Shown here one piece after another: positions 1 to 9,134 of a stretch of 47,266 bases of DNA (position 1 is its first letter; each line of letters opens with the position of its first letter). This DNA is from an uncultured Acetobacteraceae bacterium. Its GTDB lineage: Bacteria > Pseudomonadota > Alphaproteobacteria > Acetobacterales > Acetobacteraceae. Location: contig CAIXDS010000164.1 of the NCBI GenBank assembly GCA_903918195.1, forward strand, positions 1-47,266. The letters run 5' to 3'. The translations under genes were made by a program, and so were the position numbers. Under the pieces are notes generated by a model. That model saw only the letters and a program-made list of their open reading frames with translations, had not been told where the DNA came from and ran no database searches.

Positions 1-603
1 GTCTATGTCGAGACGCTCGGCAGCGCCGCCAGTATGGTCCTGGAAGGCCGCTGCGCGCTCGGCCTGTTGGTCGATTTCGGCAGTGAATCGCCGTTGCTCC
101 ATCGTGTGCCGCTGCTGGCGGCGGATCTCGTGCCGGTGGCGGCGGCGAGCCACGGGCTGGCGGCAAACGGCGGCCTGGTAACGCTTGAGCGCTTGCGAGA
201 GGAGGTGCAGCTCGTGCTGACCGACCGGTCGGGGCTGACCGAGGGGCGCGACCATGCCGTGCTGTCGGCGCGAGTCTGGCGGCTCGGCGATCTCGGTGCC
301 CGGCACGCGATGCTCCTGGCGGGATTCGGCTGGGGGAAGATGCCGCATCACATGGTGGCCGAAGATCTGGCCCAGGGGCGGCTGGTGGCGTTGCGGGCGC
401 CGGAGCTGGAGCGCGAGGGGCGGGTCCGCTTGCCAATCTTCGCCGCCACGCGGGTAGATCGCGTCCCTGGCCCGGCGGCACGGTGGCTGATCGATCACCT
501 GGTCGGCGCAACCGTTGCCCTCCGCGATCAGACTATTGCACCGACCGGCGTGGTCAGCCTGCCCATCATCGGTTCTACGGCCGGACTGCGGATTCCAACG
601 TAA
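1..603 (+). CDS. LysR-type transcriptional regulator, C-terminal part (5' end outside window)
   Basis: The reading frame is open from the first base, so the gene starts upstream of the window and only about 200 codons are visible. What is seen resembles the effector-binding half of a LysR regulator: a segment on evaluating ligand (RVPLLAADLVPVAAASHGLA), then the typical late motif in which a Gly-rich strand precedes a Pro and a 'valid/edl..GrLvaL' strand (LLAGFGWGKMPHHMVAEDLA, then QGRLVAL). The N-terminal winged helix-turn-helix lies outside. The last 30 or so residues after the domain (from GATVALRDQT on) look like an ordinary tail. The ligand and target genes are unknown; the neighbouring phn genes are convergent, so no regulatory link is implied. 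Confidence 0.75.
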   Translation, partial: VYVETLGSAASMVLEGRCALGLLVDFGSESPLLHRVPLLAADLVPVAAASHGLAANGGLVTLERLREEVQLVLTDRSGLTEGRDHAVLSARVWRLGDLGARHAMLLAGFGWGKMPHHMVAEDLAQGRLVALRAPELEREGRVRLPIFAATRVDRVPGPAARWLIDHLVGATVALRDQTIAPTGVVSLPIIGSTAGLRIPT

Positions 604-743
604 GGAGGGAATCGGAGTTATTCGTGGTCGCAGGTCCTCTCCTGATAGTGTGCGGTCACTTCAGATAGCAGACAAAAGCCGAACTGGCGCGATCAAACAG
701 TAATACTGCCCTGTCTCAAGCCCGAGGCGGGTTTCCCTGGCCC

Positions 744-1610
744 TTAACGTCGGCCGATGATCGCGCCGCGCAGGCGTCCGGACAGGGCGTCGATGATCGC
801 GACGGTCACCAGCACCATCAGAATCAGGAAGGACGTTTCTTGCCATTCCAGCACGCGGATGGCTTCCGACAGGTGCAGGCCGATGCCGCCGGCGCCGACC
901 ACGCCGATGATCGTGGCCGAGCGCGTGTTGGACTCGAAGTAATAAAGTACCTGGCTGGCGAGGATGGGCAGCACCTGCGGCACGATGCCGAACCGGATGG
1001 CGGTCAGGCGCCCGCCCCCCGAGGCGGCCACGCCTTCCACCGGGCGGCGGTCGGCGGCCTCGATCGCTTCCGACATCAGCTTGGCATAGGCGGCGAAATC
1101 GGACGAAGCGATGGCCAGCGCGCCGGCGAAGGGGCCGAGCCCGACCACGTTGATCCAGATCAGCGCCCAGATCAGCGTGTCGATGCTGCGGATGGTATCC
1201 AGGCTGCGCCGGATCAGCACATGAAGGATGCCGTTGGCGACAACGTTGCGCGCGGCCAGGAAGCCGAACGGCACGGACAGCAGCGCCGCCGCGAGCGTGC
1301 CGAGCAGCGCAATCGACAGCGTCTGCCCCAGCGCATCGAGATAGAGCAGGAAGCGGTCCCAGGTGCCGGGGCTGGGCGGCAGCATGAGTCCGACGATGTC
1401 GGCCAGGCGCCACATCCCGTGGAAAATGACGCTGGGGGAGAATTCCAGGTCGTAGAGCCCGAGCACATAAACCAGCAGTGCGCCACCGATGAGGCCGATC
1501 GTGCCCGCGCGCGTGCGCCAGTCGGCCCTGAACATCTGCGGGTAGGCCGCTTCCATCTCGGCGCCGCGGGCGAGAAACGCGGCGCGCAGATCGGCAGGGG
1601 CGTCGCTCAT
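744..1610 (-). CDS. phnE: Phosphonate-type ABC transporter permease PhnE (second copy in operon)
   Basis: 288-aa inner-membrane permease of the BPD_transp_1 family. Several hydrophobic segments are visible (around residues 36-54, 96-120, 140-165, and two near the C-terminus). The cytoplasmic EAA-like loop (EGVAASGGGRLTAIRFGIVP) that docks on the ATPase PhnC is present, followed by a GVVGAGGIG stretch typical of PhnE. It overlaps the upstream permease gene by 4 nt (ATGA type), so the two are translationally coupled. It is the last gene of phnC-phnD-phnE-phnE. Two PhnE-like permeases probably form a heterodimeric channel. Substrate could be phosphonate, phosphite or related oxyanions; the family alone does not settle this. 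Confidence 0.92.
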   Translation of the reverse strand: MSDAPADLRAAFLARGAEMEAAYPQMFRADWRTRAGTIGLIGGALLVYVLGLYDLEFSPSVIFHGMWRLADIVGLMLPPSPGTWDRFLLYLDALGQTLSIALLGTLAAALLSVPFGFLAARNVVANGILHVLIRRSLDTIRSIDTLIWALIWINVVGLGPFAGALAIASSDFAAYAKLMSEAIEAADRRPVEGVAASGGGRLTAIRFGIVPQVLPILASQVLYYFESNTRSATIIGVVGAGGIGLHLSEAIRVLEWQETSFLILMVLVTVAIIDALSGRLRGAIIGRR

Positions 1611-2548
1611 GTGCGCCGCTCCTGCGAGATCAGGCGGTGGCGCAGTCGCTCGGAAACGGCGTCGATCACCATGACGCAGCCAATGATGAGCAGCAGGATG
1701 GCGCTCACGTCGGAGGTGTGGAACTGACGGATAGCAGTGATCAGGTCCTGGCCGATGCCGCCGGCCCCGACCACGCCGAGGACGGTCGCGCCGCGCACGT
1801 TGATCTCGAAGCGCAGCAGCGCATAGCTGGCGAAGTTGGATAGCACCTGCGGCAGCACGCCGAAGCGTACCTGCGCGAACCAGGACCCGCCGGTCGAAGC
1901 AATGCCCTCGACCGGCTTCATGTCGATGCTCTCAACCACCTCGGAGAACAGCTTGCCCAGTGCGCCAGTGGTGTGGACGGCGATGGCGAGGACGCCGGCG
2001 ATAGCGCCAAGGCCGAAGGAGGCAACGAAGATGAGGGCAAAAACGATGTCAGGGACGGTACGGCAGAATTCCAGTATTCGGCGTACGACCATGCGCAGAG
2101 GAGCGGAGCGCACCAGGTTGCGGCTGCACAGGAAGCAGCCGATGAAGGCGCCGAGCGTGCCGGTGAGGTTGCCGACATAGGCGATCAGCAACGTCTCGCC
2201 GAGCAGCCGGGTCCAGCGGTGGATGCCCCAGAACCACTCGGCGGGGTCGGTCCAGACCCGCTCACCGGAGTCGAGGAGCAGCAGGCGATCAAAATAATCG
2301 CCGAAATTGCCAATGCCGGAGAAGAACTTGTCCGCGTCCACCTCGGCGCCGGCGCCGGCGACAATGACGCAGAAGGTGAGAATGGCAATGCCCAGCAGCA
2401 GGCGCCGCTGCTTTGCCGCCACCGCCGAGCGGTAGCCGCGCAGCAGCGGCTCAAGCTGAGCGTCCGGCGGGATGGTAATGGTGCGGGGCACGGTGGATCC
2501 CGTTTCGGCAAGGAGCCTCCCGCGCCGGCAATCCGGCGCGGGAGACAC
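1607..2548 (-). CDS. phnE: Phosphonate-type ABC transporter permease PhnE (first copy in operon)
   Basis: 313-aa integral membrane permease. A hydrophobic segment near residues 50-70 is followed by a long periplasmic stretch, then the conserved core with the EAA loop (EGIASTGGSWFAQVRFGVLP) and the PhnE-type GVVGAGGIGQDL motif, then a final membrane span (ILLLIIGCVMVIDAVSERLR). It starts 4 nt after the phnD stop and overlaps the next permease by 4 nt. It is paralogous to, but clearly diverged from, the second permease. Membrane partner of PhnC and PhnD. Confidence 0.92.
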   Translation of the reverse strand: MSPAPDCRRGRLLAETGSTVPRTITIPPDAQLEPLLRGYRSAVAAKQRRLLLGIAILTFCVIVAGAGAEVDADKFFSGIGNFGDYFDRLLLLDSGERVWTDPAEWFWGIHRWTRLLGETLLIAYVGNLTGTLGAFIGCFLCSRNLVRSAPLRMVVRRILEFCRTVPDIVFALIFVASFGLGAIAGVLAIAVHTTGALGKLFSEVVESIDMKPVEGIASTGGSWFAQVRFGVLPQVLSNFASYALLRFEINVRGATVLGVVGAGGIGQDLITAIRQFHTSDVSAILLLIIGCVMVIDAVSERLRHRLISQERRT

Positions 2549-2552
2549 CGGC

Positions 2553-3497
2553 TCAGGCGTTGTTCAGCTTTTTCAGTTTGTCGACGAACTGGATCAGCTT
2601 GATGGTCTGGTCGTAGGCCGCGTTATCGACTGGCTCCCACGGGCGGTTCTTGCCGTCGGAGAGCTTGTCGAACGCCTCCTTCGCATGGGTGGGCGCATCC
2701 AGGAAGGCCTGCCGGATCTTGGCTTTCAGGTCGACGGGGAGGCTGGCGAGATAGGCCGTCGGCGAGTTGACGATCATGTCGGATTTCAGGACGATCCGGA
2801 AATCATCTTTCTTCAGTAACTGGCCTGACGAATCCTTCACCATGCCCTTGTTGAGCATGCGGGTGAGGTTGCTGTCGTCAGCGGCGTTCCACCAGTTGGC
2901 GGCGACATCAACCGTACCCTGTGCCAGGGCCAGCACCGCATTCTCGTGGCTGCCGGTCACCACCACCTTGGAGAAAAACTTGTCGGCCGCCGGCACGCCG
3001 TTCTTGCTCAGCGTGTAGAGTGGCATGTTGTAGCCTGAGGTCGAATTCGGATCGACCAGGCCGAGGTTCTTGCCCTTCAGCTCCGGGAGGCTCGTGTAGG
3101 GGCTCTTCGTCAGCACATACAGCACCGAGTAGTAGCCCTTGGTGCCGTCGCTGTTCACGTCGATGACGAAGGCGTCGGTCTTCACGCCGATCAATCGGGC
3201 GCGGGCGAACGAAGCCGGGCCATAATAGCCGATATGCACGTTGCCGGAGCGTTGGCCTTCGATCACCGCCGCGTAGTCGTTGGCAATGCGCAGCGTGATC
3301 TTCGTGCCTATTTCTTTTGTCAGGTACTCGACGAAGGGGGCATAGCGGTCGGCCACGCCCGAGGCGTTCTCAGCCGGCACGACAGCGAACACCAGTTCGG
3401 GGTATTTGGCCTTCCAGGCTTGTGCGAGGGCGGGGCTGGCGGACGCCGTGGCGGCGCCGGCCGCCAGGCCGGCAAGAAGCGTGCGGCGGTCGATCAT
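2553..3497 (-). CDS. phnD: Phosphonate-type ABC transporter substrate-binding protein PhnD
   Basis: 314-aa periplasmic binding protein. The N-terminus has two arginines followed by a hydrophobic core and an Ala-X-Ala cleavage region (DRRTLLAGLAAGAA, then SPALAQA), suggesting Tat or Sec export. Family motifs visible are the early FAVVPAENA..RYAPFVEYL, the GYYGPASFARA ligand-pocket segment and the DPNSTSGYNMPLY loop characteristic of PhnD/PtxB-type proteins. Length is normal for the family. The gene lies between phnC and the two permease genes, same strand. The window has no C-P lyase (phnG-M) genes, so the catabolic fate of the substrate cannot be read here. Confidence 0.93.
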   Translation of the reverse strand: MIDRRTLLAGLAAGAATASASPALAQAWKAKYPELVFAVVPAENASGVADRYAPFVEYLTKEIGTKITLRIANDYAAVIEGQRSGNVHIGYYGPASFARARLIGVKTDAFVIDVNSDGTKGYYSVLYVLTKSPYTSLPELKGKNLGLVDPNSTSGYNMPLYTLSKNGVPAADKFFSKVVVTGSHENAVLALAQGTVDVAANWWNAADDSNLTRMLNKGMVKDSSGQLLKKDDFRIVLKSDMIVNSPTAYLASLPVDLKAKIRQAFLDAPTHAKEAFDKLSDGKNRPWEPVDNAAYDQTIKLIQFVDKLKKLNNA

Positions 3498-3526
3498 CAG
3501 GTCACCTCAATTGCTGCGGAGTGGGC

Positions 3527-4324
3527 TCAGGCCGTAACGGCCAGGCCGGATTCGGGGGCCGGGGCGTCGTCGCGCTCCAGCACCTCGTTTGCTTCCAGGC
3601 CGTACAGGTCGCGCGCCACGCCGTCGGTCAGCGCTGCGGGCACGTCGTCGAACACCAGTTTGCCGGCGGCCATGCCGACCAGCCGGTCGCAATAGGTGCG
3701 GGCGATGTCGAGCGAGTGCAGGTTTACCAGCACAGTGAGGCCGAAATGCCGGTTGATGCGCGACAGCGCGTCCATCACGATTCGGGAGCTGCGCGGGTCC
3801 AGCGAAGCCACCGGCTCGTCGGCCAGCACGATTTCGGGCTCCTGCACCAGGGCGCGGCAGATCGCCACGCGTTGCTGCTGGCCGCCCGACAGCGTCTCGG
3901 CGCGCTGCGGCGCGAGCGGCGCGATGTCCATCTGGGCGAGCGCGGCCATGGCGATGGCACGGTCGTCGCGGCTCCACAGCTTCGCCATGGCGCGCCAGCC
4001 ATCGGCATGCGCGAGCCGGCCCATCAGCACGTTGTCGAGCACGTCGAGCCGGCCGACCAGGTTGAATTGCTGGAAGATCATGGCACAGCGCCGCCGCCAG
4101 TCGCGCAACGCGCGCCCCTTCAGGGCGGTCACGTCGCTGCCGTCCCAGGAAATCCGGCCGGCGCTGGGGTCGCCCAGGCGGTTGATCATGCGCAGAAGGG
4201 TTGACTTCCCGGCCCCGGAGCGGCCGATCACGCCGACAAACTGGCCACGCGGAATGGTCAGCGACACAGTGTCCACGGCACGCGCACGGCCGAACTGTTT
4301 CGTCACGCCGTCAAGGACCAGCAT
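3527..4324 (-). CDS. phnC: Phosphonate-type ABC transporter ATP-binding protein PhnC
   Basis: 265-aa ABC ATPase. Walker A (GRSGAGKST), Q-loop (FQQFNL), signature ([11 protein letters not shown]), Walker B plus catalytic Glu ([13 protein letters not shown]) and the switch-His region ([10 protein letters not shown]) are all present. I placed the start at the ATG of [11 protein letters not shown] because homologues begin there; the frame is open for about 40 more codons upstream, but that extension is Arg/Pro-rich and does not look like protein. First gene of the phnCDEE operon, transcribed leftward. It energises import through the two PhnE subunits. Confidence 0.93.
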   Translation of the reverse strand: MLVLDGVTKQFGRARAVDTVSLTIPRGQFVGVIGRSGAGKSTLLRMINRLGDPSAGRISWDGSDVTALKGRALRDWRRRCAMIFQQFNLVGRLDVLDNVLMGRLAHADGWRAMAKLWSRDDRAIAMAALAQMDIAPLAPQRAETLSGGQQQRVAICRALVQEPEIVLADEPVASLDPRSSRIVMDALSRINRHFGLTVLVNLHSLDIARTYCDRLVGMAAGKLVFDDVPAALTDGVARDLYGLEANEVLERDDAPAPESGLAVTA

Positions 4325-4490
4325 GCGCGTTCCGACTTCTTCCCCGTTCGCCGGCGAGGTTATCGCTGATCGGCTGCGGGCCGGGCGTGAAGCTTTGATG
4401 ACCGGGTCAGGCGCTCGGACAAAGCCGCGCCGGCGGCTGTCACCCAATCGCTGCGAACAGTACCGCCTGGCGGCGCGCGTTTCGGTGGCG

Positions 4491-4877
4491 CTACGGCAAC
4501 ACGGAGGCGCCGATGTGCGGCAGATGGAAGGTGGCGGTACAGCGCGGGGTCACATAGGTCCCGGCGGCGGCTTCGTCGTCGAGGTGGCCGGTGACCGTCA
4601 CAGTGAAGGGGGGTGGCTCGGTGCCGGGGCGGCTCTGTGGGTCGTGGCGGGCCGAATTGGTCACGAGCGAACCGCTGAAGCCGCCATCGGGGGCGACAGT
4701 GCCTGAGATTACCAGAACCCCATCGGCGGGGGCAAAGCTGAAGTGGTCGCCGATACGCACGAGCGTGGCCCGTGCGCCCGGCCCGGTGGCGCAGCCGGAC
4801 AGATCGCCCGCATAGCGAGTCTGGACAGTGATCGGCACGATACAGCCGGCTGCCGTGAGGCAGCCGGCCAGGGCCAT
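4491..4877 (-). CDS. Small predicted lipoprotein, unknown function
   Basis: 128 aa starting with a short hydrophobic leader and a lipobox-like LTAAGC (Cys near residue 12), which predicts lipid attachment after cleavage. The remainder is a small, probably all-beta domain rich in Gly, Thr and Val with a few cysteines (SGCATG, TPRCTA). The start lies only 14 nt after the rlpA stop on the same strand, so the two are probably co-transcribed. The leader is shorter than usual; a non-ATG start a few codons upstream is possible. No family recognised. Confidence 0.6.
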   Translation of the reverse strand: MALAGCLTAAGCIVPITVQTRYAGDLSGCATGPGARATLVRIGDHFSFAPADGVLVISGTVAPDGGFSGSLVTNSARHDPQSRPGTEPPPFTVTVTGHLDDEAAAGTYVTPRCTATFHLPHIGASVLP

Positions 4878-4891
4878 GGCGGCGCGGCGGG

Positions 4892-5440
4892 TCAGAGCGG
4901 GGTGAGCGTGACCATGGCCACGCCGCGTTCGAGGATGCCGAGTTCCCTGGCGGCACCGCGGGAAAGGTCAATGATACGCCGTCGGGTGCCCGGTCGGTCG
5001 TTGATGGTGACCACGACGTCACGGCCGGAATCGACCAGGGTGACGCGGACACGGGTGCCCATCGGCAGGCTGGCGTGGGCAGCGGTCAGAGCATCCTGAT
5101 CGTAGGTGCCGCCGCTGCTCGTGGGCTTGCCGTGCCAGCGCTGGCCGCCATACCACGAGGCGAGGCCGCTCTGCTGACCGCGGGCTACGCCCGGACTGTC
5201 GTCGAGGAAGGCTGCGGTGTGGACGGAGGCCAGGCGCGCCGGCGTATGGCTCGCGGTCAGATGGACGGCGGGCGCGCGACGCGCGCGCTGGGTCAGGGTG
5301 ACATGGTTCCGGGCCTGGCGGGCCTGGGTGATCTTGCGGTGGTCCGCGGGGGTCGAGGATTCCTGGGCCGCGAGTGCGGGGCCCATCAGCATAACCGACA
5401 CGACGACGCCCGAAAGGGCACTTCTTGCTAGTTCTTTCAT
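4892..5440 (-). CDS. rlpA: Septal ring lytic transglycosylase RlpA family protein
   Basis: 182 aa from the chosen ATG (MKELARSALSG), which gives a clean signal peptide ending near GPALAAQ; the open frame extends further upstream but without a plausible leader. The C-terminal 90 residues form a double-psi beta-barrel of the RlpA type: GLASWYGGQRWHGKPTSSGG, ALTAAHASLPMGTRVRVT, VVVTINDRPG, then IDLSRGAARELG. The conserved catalytic Asp region (INDRPG) is present. There is no SPOR domain, so this is a short RlpA. The family cleaves peptidoglycan lacking stem peptides at the septum or outer-membrane interface. It borders the phage-like cluster on the left, divergently transcribed. Confidence 0.88.
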   Translation of the reverse strand: MKELARSALSGVVVSVMLMGPALAAQESSTPADHRKITQARQARNHVTLTQRARRAPAVHLTASHTPARLASVHTAAFLDDSPGVARGQQSGLASWYGGQRWHGKPTSSGGTYDQDALTAAHASLPMGTRVRVTLVDSGRDVVVTINDRPGTRRRIIDLSRGAARELGILERGVAMVTLTPL

Positions 5441-5738
5441 CAAACGTATTCCCGTTCCGGTGCCGCGCCCCAGAGTGAGGGACGCCAGCATGATGGAACC
5501 GCCGTACCCAAGAGCGGGCGGGGCGGCAAAGGTGCGGATCAAACGGCGCGCATCGAGCCAAGGAAACGCATGGCGATCAACCCCGGAATTGTGGCTGAAT
5601 TGCGGCTCGGGCCGAAAGTTGCTGGTTGAGGCAGCAATCATGACTGTGGCATACGCGGAGATGCCCAGAAGGACTTGCAAAAATTTTTTGTTGCAAGGAC
5701 AGAGGGTTCTGACACATTTCGTATAAAACTGAAGTGGG

Positions 5739-5778
5739 CTTCGGAAAAAATTCCAGAACTTCAGAAAAAATTCCTTGC
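5739..5778. repeat. Two adjacent 20-bp direct repeats upstream of the phage-like cluster
   Basis: Copies at 5739-5758 and 5759-5778 share the core CTTC(G/A)GAAAAAATTCC, 16 of 20 positions identical by eye. The 20-bp period equals about two helical turns, as expected for a regulator binding the same DNA face. Each copy contains GAA-A4-TTC-like symmetry. They abut the candidate -35 at 5775-5780. This AT-rich tract stands out in otherwise GC-rich DNA. Operator function is inferred. Confidence 0.5.
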
Positions 5779-5804
5779 CCAAATGCCCCATTCCAGGGTA
5801 TACA
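5775..5804 (+). promoter_or_regulatory. Candidate promoter for the terL-led cluster
   Basis: A possible -35 TTGCCC (5775-5780) and -10 TATACA (5799-5804) are separated by 18 bp, placing a start near 5811 and leaving an 80-nt leader before terL. The -35 is weak, which would fit an activator-dependent promoter using the adjacent direct repeats. The remainder of 5441-5890 shows no convincing gene; it must also hold the rlpA promoter on the other strand. Confidence 0.35.
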
Positions 5805-5890
5805 TTCCGACATGATCGGCGGCGTGCGCGGACGACAGTCTGGCACGCCGCTTTGCGTTTCAGCCGGCAGCGAGGTTCGGACCTGGACAC

Positions 5891-7246
5891 ATGACAGGGC
5901 CATCGCTGCGATTGCCGGAATGGGCGCGGATGGCGCTCGCGCCGCTCGAGCCGGCGGCGCACCATCTGCGTCTGCTGGCGGAGTTGGAGCGGCTGGAGGC
6001 TGGGGAGATCGACCGGCTGATGGTGCTGATGCCGCCCGGCAGCGCCAAGTCAACGTACGTATCGGTTTTGTTCCCGGCATGGTGGTTGCATCGCCGGCGC
6101 CGCAGTGCGGTGATCGCGGCGTGTCACACGGCGGATCTGGCGGAACATTTCGGCCGGCAGGTACGTCGGCTGGTGGCCGATCATGCGCAGGTGTTGGGCT
6201 ATGGGCTGGCGGCTGGCGATCGCGCGGCGGGGCGTTGGGCGACGACCGACGGCGGCACCTATTTTGCCACCGGGGTGCGCGGGCCGATTACCGGACGTCG
6301 CGCCGACCTTGTGGTGATCGATGACCCGATCAAAAGCCATGCCGAGGCCGACAGCGCGCTGTGTCGCGAGCATGCCTGGGACTGGTACCGCAGCGACCTG
6401 GTGACCCGGCTGCGGCCGCGGGCACGGGTGGTGGTGGTGATGACGCGCTGGCACCCGGATGACCTGGGCGGACGGCTGCTGGAGACCAATGACGGCTGGA
6501 CCGTGCTGCGCCTGCCTGCCCTGGCCGAGGCGGACGATCCGCTTGGGCGGGCGCCGGGCGAGGCGCTGTGGCCGGACTGGGAGGATCGCGCCGCGCTGGA
6601 GCGCAAGCGGGCGCTGGTGGGCGGGCGAATGTGGTCGGCGCTGTTCCAGCAATCGCCGCGCCGCGATGACGGGGCGCTGTTTCCGATCGACAGGATCGAC
6701 GTGGTCGAGGCAGCGCCGGCCGATATGGGCAGCGTGCGCGCCTGGGACCTGGCGGCGACCGCGGACGGCGATGGGCGCGATCCGGACTGGACGGTGGGGC
6801 TGCGGCTCGGGCGCGAGGCGTCGGGTCGCTTCCTTGTGCTGGATGTGGTGCGGCTGCGTGGCGGACCGCACGAAGTGGAGGCGGCGATCGTGACGACCGC
6901 GCACCAGGATGGCCGTGCGGTGCCGATCGGCCTGCCGCAGGACCCGGGTCAGGCCGGCAAGCATCAGGTGGCGTGGCTGGCCACCCGGCTGGTCGGTCAT
7001 CGCGTGGTCGCGTCCGCCGAGACGGGCGCCAAACTGACACGGGCGCTGCCGGTGGCCGCACAGGCGGAAGCCGGCAATCTGCGGCTGCTGCGTGGCGGCT
7101 GGAACCGCGCGCTGCTTGACGAGCTGCGCGACTTTCCGCACGGGCGCAAGGACGACCAGGTGGACGCGCTGTCGCGCGCCTTCACGATGCTGGCCGATGC
7201 GCCGCCGCCGGTGCGGCGGCTGCATCTGCCGATCATGTCCCGCTGA
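5891..7246 (+). CDS. terL: Phage terminase large subunit (packaging ATPase/nuclease)
   Basis: 451 aa. Walker A-like MPPGSAKST near residue 50, Walker B LVVIDDPI near residue 145, and coupling-motif region VVVMTRWHPDDLGGRL. The RNase H-like nuclease half begins at ARAWDLAAT-type Asp (SVRAWDLAATADGDG) and ends with the second acidic cluster GRKDDQVDALSRAF. Length and motif order match Terminase_6-type large terminases. It starts the plus-strand morphogenesis run and lies 13 nt before the portal gene. No small terminase subunit is recognisable on either side. All visible catalytic residues are intact, so the motor is plausibly functional. Confidence 0.93.
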   Translation: MTGPSLRLPEWARMALAPLEPAAHHLRLLAELERLEAGEIDRLMVLMPPGSAKSTYVSVLFPAWWLHRRRRSAVIAACHTADLAEHFGRQVRRLVADHAQVLGYGLAAGDRAAGRWATTDGGTYFATGVRGPITGRRADLVVIDDPIKSHAEADSALCREHAWDWYRSDLVTRLRPRARVVVVMTRWHPDDLGGRLLETNDGWTVLRLPALAEADDPLGRAPGEALWPDWEDRAALERKRALVGGRMWSALFQQSPRRDDGALFPIDRIDVVEAAPADMGSVRAWDLAATADGDGRDPDWTVGLRLGREASGRFLVLDVVRLRGGPHEVEAAIVTTAHQDGRAVPIGLPQDPGQAGKHQVAWLATRLVGHRVVASAETGAKLTRALPVAAQAEAGNLRLLRGGWNRALLDELRDFPHGRKDDQVDALSRAFTMLADAPPPVRRLHLPIMSR

Positions 7247-7259
7247 GGCACAGGAACCC

Positions 7260-8651
7260 ATGTTCGAAACCATCTGCGGACTGATTCCGCGCGATCCGGA
7301 TTACGCCGAGCGCACACGGCGGCTGGATATCTTGCGACGGGTGCTGGAAGGCCGGCTGTACGAAGCGCTGCCCTACGAGTTCCATGAGGAGCGCAGCGCG
7401 GCCGGCGAGTACGTTCCGCTGCGGCTGCGGCGACCATCGGTGCGCTACCCGCTGGCGCGGATCGTGGTGGACGACAGCGTCTCGCTGGTGTTCGGGGATG
7501 GGCATTTCCCGATGCTGGACAGCGAGGACGCGGCGGCGCGGGCGGCGCTGGCGGACATCGCCAAAGAGGCCGGGCTCAACCGGGTGATGCTGGACGCCGT
7601 GCTGCGCGGTTCGGTCGGGTCGGTGGCGATTCAGCTGCGGGTGCTGCGCGGGCGGATATTCCTGCAAGTGCTGGACACGATGTACCTAACGCCGCGCTGG
7701 GACCCGGAGGAGCCGGACACCCTGCTGAGCGTGACCGAAGCCTACAAGGTGCCGGGCCGGGTGCTGACGGCGCAGGGCTATCTGTTGACCGATGAGGCCG
7801 GTGCGTACTGGTTCATGCGGCGCTGGGACGCCGAGACGGAGACCTGGTTCGAGCCGTGGCCGGTGGGGCAGCCATGTCCGTCGGTGGTGGACGAGTCGCG
7901 CACGGTGCGGCACGGGCTGGGCTTCGTGCCGCTGGTATGGATCCGCAACCTGCCGGGTGGCGACAGCGTGGACGGCGCCTGCACGTTCCGGCCGGCGATC
8001 GAGACAGCGATCGAGATCGATTACCAGCTCAGCCAGGCCGGGCGGGGGCTGAAATACAGCTCTGATCCGACGTTGCTGGTGCGCGAACCGGCGGCGCTGG
8101 AGGGCGAGCTGATCCGCGGCGGCGGCAATGCGCTGGTGGTATCCGAAAAGGGTGACGCCAAGCTGCTGGAGATCAATGGCACCGCAGCGGCGGCGGTGAT
8201 CGAGTATGTGCGTACGCTGCGCGAGTTGGCGCTGGAGGGCGTGCATGGCAACCGGGCCTCGGCGGAACGGCTGTCGGCGGCGCAGTCGGGGCGGGCGCTG
8301 GAGATGATGAACCAGGGGCTGGTGTGGCTCGCCGACAATCTGCGGGTGAGCTACGGCACCGGGCTGCTGGAGCTGGCGCGAATGGTGATCCGCGCCTCCA
8401 ATCGCTACGCGTTGCGCACGTACGAGGAGCGGATACCGCCGCTTGATGTTACGGCCCGGGTTGGCCTGAAATGGCCGCGTTGGTACCCGCCGACGGCCGA
8501 GGACCGGCTGCGCGATGCGCAGACACTGCGCGTGCTGGCCGCGTCCGGCACCATCTCGAGAGAGACCGCGCTCAAGTGCATCGCCGACGTCTACGACATC
8601 GAAGACGCTCCGGCGGAACTGGCGCGCATTGCAGCCGAGAGGACCCCATGA
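7260..8651 (+). CDS. Phage portal protein
   Basis: 463 aa, directly after terL. A typical portal layout is visible: N-terminal helical start, segment on membrane-free alpha/beta core with LRRPSVRYPLARIVVDDSVS, middle region around DTMYLTPRW and VWIRNLPGG, then the long helical stem and crown region (QLSQAGRGLKYSSDPTLLVR; GRALEMMNQGLVWLADNLR). It would form the dodecameric ring through which terminase threads DNA. The last 4 nt overlap the next start (ATGA). Confidence 0.85.
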   Translation: MFETICGLIPRDPDYAERTRRLDILRRVLEGRLYEALPYEFHEERSAAGEYVPLRLRRPSVRYPLARIVVDDSVSLVFGDGHFPMLDSEDAAARAALADIAKEAGLNRVMLDAVLRGSVGSVAIQLRVLRGRIFLQVLDTMYLTPRWDPEEPDTLLSVTEAYKVPGRVLTAQGYLLTDEAGAYWFMRRWDAETETWFEPWPVGQPCPSVVDESRTVRHGLGFVPLVWIRNLPGGDSVDGACTFRPAIETAIEIDYQLSQAGRGLKYSSDPTLLVREPAALEGELIRGGGNALVVSEKGDAKLLEINGTAAAAVIEYVRTLRELALEGVHGNRASAERLSAAQSGRALEMMNQGLVWLADNLRVSYGTGLLELARMVIRASNRYALRTYEERIPPLDVTARVGLKWPRWYPPTAEDRLRDAQTLRVLAASGTISRETALKCIADVYDIEDAPAELARIAAERTP

Positions 8652-9043
8652 GTGAAGACGATCCGACCAGCGTGCCGGCCGAGGATGCCGAAATGCGTGC
8701 GGCGGCGCTGCAGCGCCGGCTTGCCGAACTGGAAGCGCAGAGCCGCGAGCGGCTGATCCGCGCGGAGCTGAAGGCAGAAGCGGTGCGCGCCGGGATGGTG
8801 GACCTCGACGGGCTGAAGCTCGTGAATCCCGGTGTGCTCACTGTTGACGAGGCCGGCGAGGTGCAGGGAGCGGCGGCGTTGATGCAGTCGATGCGACGCG
8901 CCAAGCCGTGGCTGTTCGCCGGTGTGAACGCATCGAGTACGGCGACCCCGCCGCGCGCCGAGCCACCGCGGGCGCGGGCGGCCACCGAGATGACAACCGA
9001 GGAATGGCTTGCCGCGCGCGCAGAGTTGCTGCGCCGGCGCTGA
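8648..9043 (+). CDS. Probable capsid scaffold-like protein
   Basis: 131 aa, acidic N-terminus then a charged helix (AALQRRLAELEAQSRERLIR), then VRAGMVDLDGLKLV and a Pro/Ala-rich low-complexity stretch and a C-terminal helix (TTEEWLAARAELLRRR). The composition and its location between portal and major capsid fit a scaffolding protein. There is no recognisable protease domain, so capsid maturation, if proteolytic, would need another enzyme. Overlaps the portal stop by 4 nt. Confidence 0.6.
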   Translation: MSEDDPTSVPAEDAEMRAAALQRRLAELEAQSRERLIRAELKAEAVRAGMVDLDGLKLVNPGVLTVDEAGEVQGAAALMQSMRRAKPWLFAGVNASSTATPPRAEPPRARAATEMTTEEWLAARAELLRRR

Positions 9044-9134
9044 TACCTTCGCCACCACTCACAGCTTCAACAGACGGACCGACCGGAACCCGCGGCGATG
9101 GGCGCCGGGGATCGTGCAACCGCGAGAGTAGAGC

